64,000 nucleotides of DNA, taken from positions 1-64,000 of the IMG/VR virus record IMGVR_UViG_3300038549_000009. The stretch is one strand, 5' to 3'. A model generated the notes under the pieces. It ran no database searches. It saw only the letters and a list, made by a program, of their open reading frames with translations, and had not been told where the DNA came from. Below, piece by piece: positions 58,435 to 64,000 of the stretch. Position 1 is the stretch's first letter. Each line of letters starts with the position of its first letter. This DNA comes from a virus. A program made the translations under genes and the position numbers.

Positions 58435-58748
58435 CGCCGGACATCATCAACGGCGGCTTTGAGTTCGTCGGCGGCATCATGTTGTGGGGTAACGTCGCGC
58501 GGCTGTATCGCGACAAGCTGGTGCGTGGAGTCCACTGGACCTACATGAGTTTCTTCGCAATTTGGGGTTGGTGGAACCTCTATTTCTATCCGCACCTCGA
58601 CCAATGGTGGAGCTTTGCTGGCGGCGTGAGTCTTGTCGTGGCGAACTCCGTCTGGATTGGCCAATTGTTCTACTACAACTGGCGCGAACGCGCGGGGCAC
58701 GAGTGGTTCAAGTCCCCCGATGGCGTTGGCGGATTCTGGAGGGCATAA
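58431..58748 (+). CDS. membrane protein
   Basis: This is a 105-residue GTG-start protein with several aromatic hydrophobic segments (FVGGIMLWGNV, MSFFAIWGWWNLYFY, FAGGVSLVVANSVWIGQLF), probably two to three membrane spans. Similar small membrane proteins occur near phage polymerase genes; function unknown. Confidence 0.6.
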   Translation: MTPDIINGGFEFVGGIMLWGNVARLYRDKLVRGVHWTYMSFFAIWGWWNLYFYPHLDQWWSFAGGVSLVVANSVWIGQLFYYNWRERAGHEWFKSPDGVGGFWRA

Positions 58749-58750
58749 TC

Positions 58751-59446
58751 ATGGATCACGACGACATCTCACGCCGCGCGTTCAACGCGGAGGGCGACCT
58801 CAACCGGACCGGCGGGCGCGGGCTCGTGGTGGACCCCGGCCGCAAAGGCGAGTGGATGCAGACCTACACCGGCCGGCGGTTCTACCCGTGCGACCCCCGG
58901 CCCGAGGACGTGGACATCATCGACATCGCGCTCGCGCTCGGGAACATGAGCCGCTACCTCGGGCACTGCCGCTTCTACAGCGTCGCCGAACACTCCGTCA
59001 TGGTGTCGCATGTGGTGCCATCGGGCTTCGAGCTGGAGGGCCTGCTCCACGACGCCGAGGAGGCATACGTGCATGACTTCATCCGCCCGTGGAAGCGCGC
59101 GCTCGCGCCCGACAACGACTACTTCAAGCTCGCCTCTCACATCAATCTCGTGGTGCGCCGGGCATTCGGGCTGCCCGATCTCGAGTCCCGCCAAGTGAAG
59201 GAAGCTGACGTGGCCGTGCTCGGCTGCGAGAAGGCGGTGCTGCACCCACGCTCCGACCCGTGGCATCTGCCCTATCCCGATCCGGGGCTGAAGATACGCG
59301 GGCTCTTGCCGCCGGCGTCGTCCAAGTATTTCCTGATTCGCTACGCTGAACTCACGGGCGAAGACGTTGCCCGCCTGATCGCTCAGGTCGACGACATCAT
59401 CCGCACCGACGACATCAACCTCTACAAGCACTGGGGGATCAAATGA
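58751..59446 (+). CDS. HD-domain phosphohydrolase
   Basis: This is a 231-residue protein with RBS GGAGGG. Metal-binding motifs AEHSVMVSH near residue 80 and LLHDAEEAYVHD near 98 fit the YfbR-like HD hydrolases, which act on nucleotides. It is coupled to the dNMP kinase gene and probably supports nucleotide salvage during replication. Confidence 0.8.
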   Translation: MDHDDISRRAFNAEGDLNRTGGRGLVVDPGRKGEWMQTYTGRRFYPCDPRPEDVDIIDIALALGNMSRYLGHCRFYSVAEHSVMVSHVVPSGFELEGLLHDAEEAYVHDFIRPWKRALAPDNDYFKLASHINLVVRRAFGLPDLESRQVKEADVAVLGCEKAVLHPRSDPWHLPYPDPGLKIRGLLPPASSKYFLIRYAELTGEDVARLIAQVDDIIRTDDINLYKHWGIK

Positions 59447-60090
59447 GCGTAATCATCGGCCTGACCGGCTACGCCGGCTGCGGCAAGGACACCATCGCCG
59501 ACATCCTGCGCGACGAGTTCGGATTCACGAAGGCGTCGTTCGCTGGTCCGCTGAAGCGCGAAGTGGCAGAAGCGTTCGGGCTGACACCGGGCGACGTGAC
59601 CTTCCTCGAGGATCGCGAAACCAAGGAACGTCCGCTGCTGCGGATGGCGCTGGAGGAATGCGCAGACCCCGGCTTTATCGCCTGCCTGCTTGAGGGTGCC
59701 GGGCTCTCGGGCTCGCAGCTCCTCACCGAGCTAACGGCGCGCCGATCCTACCGCTGGGTCTTGCAGCGTTGGGGCACGGAGTATCGCCGCGCGCAGTCGC
59801 CGACCTACTGGATAGACCGGGCGGCGGAAGTCATCGCCGGTGTCGAGCGTGTCGTATTCACGGACACGCGTTTTCCCAACGAGGCCGAGTTCATACGCCG
59901 TGCCGGCGGCACGCTCTGGCACATTCACCGGCCGGAAGTGAGCGTGGTCGAGGAGCACGTCTCGAACCAGCAGCTCGCGGAAGGGGATGGAGACACGATA
60001 CTCACCAACAACGGAACCATTGACAGTCTCACTCGCGCCGTCATTCGGCACATGGAGGATAAATATGCTCTTGATCGCACTGGAAAGTAA
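59443..60090 (+). CDS. deoxynucleoside monophosphate kinase
   Basis: This is a 215-residue protein with P-loop GYAGCGKDT near residues 8-16 and FTDTRFPNEAEFI near 147, features of T4 gp1-type dNMP kinases. It converts dNMPs to dNDPs. The gene overlaps the next one by 26 bp. It belongs to the replication operon. Confidence 0.85.
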   Translation: MSVIIGLTGYAGCGKDTIADILRDEFGFTKASFAGPLKREVAEAFGLTPGDVTFLEDRETKERPLLRMALEECADPGFIACLLEGAGLSGSQLLTELTARRSYRWVLQRWGTEYRRAQSPTYWIDRAAEVIAGVERVVFTDTRFPNEAEFIRRAGGTLWHIHRPEVSVVEEHVSNQQLAEGDGDTILTNNGTIDSLTRAVIRHMEDKYALDRTGK

Positions 60091-60631
60091 CACTCAGTTG
60101 GTGGCCGAGCACGCCGCCAAATATCTGCGCGAGACCTACGGGTTCGTCACGCTCACTCGCGCGGACCTGATGGTGTCGGGCTCAGGCACGGTTGAAGGGC
60201 TCAAAGCGTTCCTCAAGGCGTTCACGCAGTCGCGCCACCGCAAGGTGGCGACACGCGAGGAAGCGCGCCAGATCGGCCGGCAGCTCCACTACAGGCCAAA
60301 CTCGAAGGGCCAGCCGACGGCCGTGCCCCTCGGGTTCGAGTATTACGAGGACCACGCCGGCATCGTGCTGGTTAACGTCGCCTTAGACGCGGTGACGCGC
60401 ACGGTCCGGGAGAACGAGGGTAGCCAGTGGGTCATCCTCGACGTGCCCGCTGCGGACGATTGGCCTCTGACTTCGCAAGGGCTGTTGACGGGGCTACGCA
60501 CCGGTGATAAGCTGGTCCTCCACGCCTCGACGCTGGAGCGTTTAAATACCGCGCTGTCGCTGGCACTGGGGGGAGAGTTCATCGTGAACACCATCGACGA
60601 CACGCCGGAGGCTGCGAATGAAGTGTCATAA
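60065..60631 (+). CDS. hypothetical protein
   Basis: The ATG at 60065 gives 188 residues. The start LLIALESNTQLVAEHAAKYL is beta-alpha like, and there are no clear kinase residues. It is flanked by nucleotide metabolism genes and may be a partner or a divergent paralogue. A GTTTAAAT site lies at 60540. Confidence 0.55.
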   Translation: MLLIALESNTQLVAEHAAKYLRETYGFVTLTRADLMVSGSGTVEGLKAFLKAFTQSRHRKVATREEARQIGRQLHYRPNSKGQPTAVPLGFEYYEDHAGIVLVNVALDAVTRTVRENEGSQWVILDVPAADDWPLTSQGLLTGLRTGDKLVLHASTLERLNTALSLALGGEFIVNTIDDTPEAANEVS

Positions 60632-62168
60632 ATGCGGCGGGACCCGCTGGGTCAAGAAAGGCACCACCGGCCGGGGGCATCAGCGCTTCCAGTGTAAGAC
60701 TTGCGGCTACCGCCCGTGGTCCACGCACATCAAGCCGGACGCCGGCATCCCGAAGGCCGCTGTGCGCGCGCTGCACAAGCGGCTCGTGTCCGCGCGCGGG
60801 GTGCAGCGCTACGTCATCACGGCCGCGCAGAACGCGACGCCTGTCAATCAGGAATTCCTCGGCGCGCTGTTCACGCTCTGCCGCGAGCGCAAGGCGCAAC
60901 TGATCGTCATCCCCTACCGTTACCACAACCCGACCTCGATGTGGGGCGTGCAGGCGAAGTCTCAGGACTGGTGGGCCTCCGAGCTGCTGCCCTATATCTA
61001 CGACCGCCGGCGAGCGCTCAACAAGAACCTGCTCCTACTCGGCGACATCATGACGCAGCCGACAGCCTCGCGCCCGCTCGAGGGTTTCGAGTCCATCTCC
61101 GGTTCCTACAGCGCCATCATCGGGCATCCGAAGCTCGAGCTGACCACGGTGCCGACGCCGCAAAACCGGCTGCCGAAAATCCTCACGACGACCGGGGCCG
61201 TGACACAGAAGAACTACATCCCCTCGAAGGCCGGCAAGAAAGGCGAGTTCCACCACACCTACGGTGCCGCCTACGTCGAGGTCAAAGGCTCGAAGTTCCA
61301 CCTACGCCAGTTGAACGCCGTCAAGGACGGCTCGTTCATCGACCTCGGCTGGGAGTATCGCTCGAACGCCGAACCCAAGTGGGTAGGCGTGTCCGGCATC
61401 GTGCTCGGCGACGAGCACGAGGAGTTTATGGACCCCGCCGTCCGGCGTGCAACCTTCGGCCCGCAGGGCATCGTCACGGTGCTGCGGCCGAAGATCATCG
61501 TGCGCCATGACGTGCACGACTTCTACTCCCGGACGCACTGGCACACCGGCGAGGCGTTCATTGATTTTGTGAAGCACCACACCGGCACCGATGATGTCGA
61601 GAAGTCGCTCCGCAAGACCGCAGCCTACATCGACGCCACGACGCCGGCGTGGGCCCGCAACGTGCTCGTCTACTCGAACCATCCCGACATGCTCGCCCGC
61701 TGGGTGAAGCGCGCTATGTGGCAGTCCGACCCGCGCAACGCCAAGTTCTTGCTCAAGACGGCGCTCGCGATGGTGGAAGGGGCATACATGAGCGAGACCG
61801 GCGCACGCACTATCGACCCGTTCGCTCACTGGATGAAGCAGTGGCTCGTGTGTCAGGACCGGACGACGTTTCTCGACCGCAACGAGAGCTTCCAGATTGA
61901 AGGCATCGAATGCGGCTACCACGGGGATTACGGGCTAAACGGCGCGCGCGGCTCGCGGCAGGGCTTCACGAAGATCGGGACGAAGGTCGTCATCGGTCAT
62001 GGCCACTCGCCCGGCATCTGCGAAGGCGCATATCAGGGCGGCACGATGGCGCGACTCGGACTCGAGTTTGTGCGCGGGCCTAGCTCGTGGCTCGCCACCG
62101 ACACACTGATCTACCCGAACGGGAAGCGCTCGCTTATCAACATCGTCGACGGGGAGTGGCGCGCATGA
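60618..62168 (+). CDS. metallophosphoesterase-like protein with N-terminal zinc ribbon (T5 A1-like)
   Basis: This 516-residue protein starts with a C4 zinc ribbon (Cys3, Cys6, Cys26, Cys29). Motifs of calcineurin-like phosphoesterases follow: VLGDEHEEFMDP near residue 272, RHDVHDF near 295, YSNHPDM near 355 and GHGHSPG near 457. T5 A1-type proteins with this fold take part in host DNA degradation and entry. Whether this protein acts on DNA is not shown. The transposase-like look of the zinc ribbon was not accepted as a transposon. Confidence 0.65.
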   Translation: MKCHKCGGTRWVKKGTTGRGHQRFQCKTCGYRPWSTHIKPDAGIPKAAVRALHKRLVSARGVQRYVITAAQNATPVNQEFLGALFTLCRERKAQLIVIPYRYHNPTSMWGVQAKSQDWWASELLPYIYDRRRALNKNLLLLGDIMTQPTASRPLEGFESISGSYSAIIGHPKLELTTVPTPQNRLPKILTTTGAVTQKNYIPSKAGKKGEFHHTYGAAYVEVKGSKFHLRQLNAVKDGSFIDLGWEYRSNAEPKWVGVSGIVLGDEHEEFMDPAVRRATFGPQGIVTVLRPKIIVRHDVHDFYSRTHWHTGEAFIDFVKHHTGTDDVEKSLRKTAAYIDATTPAWARNVLVYSNHPDMLARWVKRAMWQSDPRNAKFLLKTALAMVEGAYMSETGARTIDPFAHWMKQWLVCQDRTTFLDRNESFQIEGIECGYHGDYGLNGARGSRQGFTKIGTKVVIGHGHSPGICEGAYQGGTMARLGLEFVRGPSSWLATDTLIYPNGKRSLINIVDGEWRA

Positions 62169-62461
62169 GCGATTGTCCCGACTGCCACCGGCTGAACGCC
62201 ATCGACGAGCGACTGCGCAAGTTCGCGCCTAATGGCCATGACGAGGACGCGGTGTGGCAGCTCAAGGCCGACGCCGAATGGATGTCCAAGCAACTGCGCG
62301 GGTGGCAGCAGTGGGCCGTGCGCGTCGTCACCCTGCAAGACCACATTGACTCGCTCTTAGCGGCGGTGTATGCGCTGCCGCCGAAAGCCGTAGCCGAGCG
62401 CGCCGAGCGCGTGCGGCAGGAATACGAGGGGCTGTTCGGACAACCGAAAAGGGAGGCATGA
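62165..62461 (+). CDS. hypothetical protein
   Basis: This is a 98-residue protein with an N-terminal CPDCHRL motif and a long helix (WQLKADAEWMSKQLRGWQQWAVRV), overlapping both neighbours. No family recognised. Confidence 0.55.
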   Translation: MSDCPDCHRLNAIDERLRKFAPNGHDEDAVWQLKADAEWMSKQLRGWQQWAVRVVTLQDHIDSLLAAVYALPPKAVAERAERVRQEYEGLFGQPKREA

Positions 62462-62715
62462 TGGCAATCTCAACTGGAACTTTCGAGATGCACGAGGCGC
62501 GCCGGCAAGAATACGCGGATCGCGTGGCCGAGTATAGCGCGCTCGTGCAAAAGATCATCGACAACAGGGCGGACGCACCGACTGCTAAAACGGGCGTGTG
62601 GGCAGACGAGATGTTTCGGGAGATAGTCGTCCGCACCTTGCGAAAGATGGCCCCGCTTCAGGAGCAGGCCGAGCATCTGCGCATCATCAAGAGCGTGTTC
62701 GGTGGCAAGTCCTAG
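62458..62715 (+). CDS. hypothetical helical protein
   Basis: This is an 85-residue protein starting at ATG 62458 or 62461. Charged helices (EMHEARRQEYADRVAEYSALVQKIID, residues about 10-35) dominate. It overlaps the nuclease gene by 14 bp. Confidence 0.55.
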   Translation: MMAISTGTFEMHEARRQEYADRVAEYSALVQKIIDNRADAPTAKTGVWADEMFREIVVRTLRKMAPLQEQAEHLRIIKSVFGGKS

Positions 62716-63400
62716 AAAATTCCCGTGGTCCTACTCGCGCTACAACGCGTTCAAGAAATGCGCGAGGGAATTCTGGCACGTCACCGTCAAAAAGGACGTG
62801 CCGTTCGTGCAATCTCCGCCCATGAAGGAAGGGGAAAAGCAGCACCTCGCGTTAGAGAAACGCGTCAGCGACGGGACCGAATTACCGCCGGAGTATCGCT
62901 ACCTCGAGCCCATGTGCCGGATGATTATCTCGGCGCCGGGCCAGCCCTACACTGAAGTCCAGCTCGCGCTCGACGCAGACCTGCGGCCGTGCGGCTACAA
63001 GGACTGGGGCAAGGCGTGGGTGCGCGCCAAGCTCGACGTGCTGAAGCTGAACGGGCCCGTCGCGTGGGTGGGCGACTACAAGAGCGGCATCCCCAAGATG
63101 GACGAGCTGCAACTAAAGCTCTACGCCGTGTTCGTGTTCGCCGTCTTCCCGGAGGTCATGCGCGTTACGACGACCTACCTCTGGACGAAGACCGGCAAGG
63201 TCGACCCGGACGACTCGCGCGTTTATACGCGGTCGCAGAACCGCGAGCTGTGGGAGGCGCTGCTGGCCGAGGCCGACCACCTACAGGCCGCCGCCGACCG
63301 CAACGAGTGGCCGCCCCGGCCCGGCGACCATTGCTGTTGGTGCCTCGTGAACAAGTTCGGCAAGTGTGATTCCGCAGCTAAACCTTACAGGGGGCGATGA
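62702..63400 (+). CDS. RecB-like PD-(D/E)XK nuclease
   Basis: This is a 232-residue GTG-start protein. GEKQH, AKLDVL and GDYKSG near residues 42, 108 and 123 match the PD-(D/E)XK core, and a Cys-rich C-terminus (HCCWCLVNKFGKCDS) could hold a metal cluster as in Cas4/RecB-type nucleases. It probably processes DNA ends in recombination. Confidence 0.75.
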   Translation: MASPRKFPWSYSRYNAFKKCAREFWHVTVKKDVPFVQSPPMKEGEKQHLALEKRVSDGTELPPEYRYLEPMCRMIISAPGQPYTEVQLALDADLRPCGYKDWGKAWVRAKLDVLKLNGPVAWVGDYKSGIPKMDELQLKLYAVFVFAVFPEVMRVTTTYLWTKTGKVDPDDSRVYTRSQNRELWEALLAEADHLQAAADRNEWPPRPGDHCCWCLVNKFGKCDSAAKPYRGR

Positions 63401-63546
63401 TGGACCAGCATGAAGAACGCGTCGAGGCCGCGAAGACCGCCATCAACCGGGTGTTCGGCGACACGTCCGTGCCGCAGTCGACCACGCGCGAATCGCTCGA
63501 GGACCTGATCGAGGATATCAAGTCGATGCTGGAGACTCTGGAGTGA
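63397..63546 (+). CDS. small acidic protein
   Basis: This is a 49-residue protein starting ATGATG across the previous stop. It is a charged helix (EERVEAAKTAINRVFGD, SLEDLIEDIKSMLETLE). Function unknown. Confidence 0.5.
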   Translation: MMDQHEERVEAAKTAINRVFGDTSVPQSTTRESLEDLIEDIKSMLETLE

Positions 63547-63851
63547 GCGCCCGGCTACTCAAGCGCCTTCGCGACGTGGGCCGGCCTCGCCGCTCTCTCC
63601 CGGAGGAAGCGCCCATGCGCCGGCCGCCGTGCTTCGACACACAGCCGGAGTTCGACGCGTGGATGCACGAGTCCCGGCGCTTCGCCGCAATGGCTAACGT
63701 CAACCCGAAGAACTACTGCGTGGACTGCCTGCCCGCGTTCCAGAAGCGCATGAAAGCTGCTGGACGGTGCGCGCATCCTGATGTAGAATTCGCCGAGCAC
63801 GATGGAGGACTCTATGGCGTCCGACCGCCCATACAAAGAGCCGAAGGTTAA
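63543..63851 (+). CDS. hypothetical protein
   Basis: This is a 102-residue GTG-start protein with NYCVDCLPAFQKRMKAAGRC, three Cys that may form a zinc site with a His. It overlaps the start of the VRR-NUC gene. Confidence 0.55.
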   Translation: MSARLLKRLRDVGRPRRSLPEEAPMRRPPCFDTQPEFDAWMHESRRFAAMANVNPKNYCVDCLPAFQKRMKAAGRCAHPDVEFAEHDGGLYGVRPPIQRAEG

Positions 63852-64000
63852 GCAGCTCGTCAAAGACTGGTTCGACGCGCGCCAAGCGTTTAGCTGGGCG
63901 CCGGTCTCGAACGGCTTCGGCGTGCATGGGATACCGGATCGTGTCGGCTGCGTGCCGATCGTGGTCACACCCGAGATGGTGGGCAAGCGCATCGGCGTAT
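63814..64000 (+). CDS. VRR-NUC domain nuclease, truncated at the window edge
   Basis: GGAGG at 63804-63808 gives the ATG at 63814 ideal spacing (an ATG at 63802 lacks an RBS). The visible 62 residues contain NGFGVHGIPDRVGCVP and VTPEMVGKRIGV, the typical VRR-NUC nuclease start. The enzyme acts on DNA ends and Holliday-like structures together with the SNF2-type helicase. The gene is cut at 64000. The left edge of the window holds a candidate C-terminal piece. Confidence 0.75.
   Translation, partial: MASDRPYKEPKVKQLVKDWFDARQAFSWAPVSNGFGVHGIPDRVGCVPIVVTPEMVGKRIGV

Larger units (their letters stand above)
41190..60547. repeat. dispersed octamer ATTTAAAC/GTTTAAAT, right-hand set (16 sites)
   Basis: ATTTAAAC occurs at 41190, 41975, 43087, 44260, 45474, 47360, 50703, 52205 and 54073; its complement GTTTAAAT occurs at 46273, 46836, 48251, 48828, 49794, 56884 and 60540. 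No GTTTAAAC or ATTTAAAT is present in this part. The sites fall in codons as TTT-AAA, TTA-AAY, or as a stop codon in NTT-TAA, or lie between genes. Nine of the sixteen continue ATTTAAACGC. Spacing between 41 and 51 kb is mostly 0.5-1.2 kb. The coordinates span the set only. Confidence 0.85.

Noticed and set aside
60618-60740. Zinc ribbon read as part of an IS1-like transposase
   Set aside because: The rest of the protein has phosphoesterase-like motifs, no terminal inverted repeats are visible, and the gene sits in a replication operon.
706-63790. GAATTC and CTAAC seem frequent
   Set aside because: Rough expectation in this base composition gives similar or only slightly lower counts, and no frame or position rule is visible, unlike RTTTAAAY.
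1-64000. CRISPR arrays, diversity-generating retroelements, integrase or insertion sequences
   Set aside because: No regular direct repeats with spacers, reverse transcriptase, integrase or transposase motifs were found on either strand.

Overview
The window is almost entirely one bacteriophage genome: high G+C, very densely coded, short gene overlaps, strong Shine-Dalgarno sites and a complete virion gene set. The major capsid protein looks like the N4-gp56 family. Portal, large terminase, a P22-gp4-like adaptor and a beta-propeller protein are present, with a 2601-residue polyvalent virion protein but no tape-measure, tail-sheath or tail-terminator gene, so a short-tailed (podovirus-like) particle is the best reading. 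No integrase, excisionase, reverse transcriptase or CRISPR array was found, and no N4-type virion RNA polymerase was recognised. Bacterial sigma70-like promoters, a SleB-type wall hydrolase, signal peptides and a lipobox suggest a Gram-negative, probably proteobacterial host; the host itself is not identified.

Layout: (1) 1-8.0 kb, plus strand: DksA/TraR-like zinc finger, SNF2-like helicase, conserved early proteins, a small helix-turn-helix protein, a primase-helicase fusion, then small ORFs. (2) About 8.0-8.15 kb, convergence zone: a CAU-anticodon tRNA on the minus strand and a hairpin. (3) 8.15-40.24 kb, minus strand: the late operon, read from right to left as protease, small terminase, large terminase, portal, scaffold, capsid, adaptor, propeller, tail and internal virion proteins, tail fibre, lysis genes and small virion proteins. 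(4) 40.24-41.61 kb: the only long non-coding stretch, divergent, with inverted repeats, a promoter-like site and G+C-rich iteron-like repeats; a likely control region and possible origin. (5) 41.6-55.5 kb, plus strand: an accessory zone of roughly 50 mostly tiny genes (SprT-like protease, zinc-finger proteins, membrane peptides, a duplicated gene pair, a Gly-repeat secreted protein, SleB hydrolase, DUF1643). (6) 55.5-64 kb, plus strand: family A DNA polymerase, 3'-5' exonuclease, HD hydrolase, dNMP kinase, a metallophosphoesterase-like protein, a RecB-like nuclease and the start of a VRR-NUC nuclease.

The VRR-NUC-like gene is cut by the right edge, and a plausible tail of such a gene lies at the left edge just before the helicase. 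The molecule is therefore probably circular or circularly permuted and slightly longer than the window. Joined this way, transcription diverges at about 40.3 kb and converges at about 8.1 kb, and the replication genes form one block.

The strongest unexplained signal is a dispersed octamer, RTTTAAAY, present 24 times in all reading frames and between genes. It takes the form GTTTAAAC at all eight sites in the left part and ATTTAAAC/GTTTAAAT at all sixteen sites in the right part, with none between 26.1 and 41.2 kb. Other notable items are a repeated hairpin leader before accessory genes, a 48-residue protein copying the capsid N-terminus, and a membrane-anchored trypsin-like protease at the head of the late operon.
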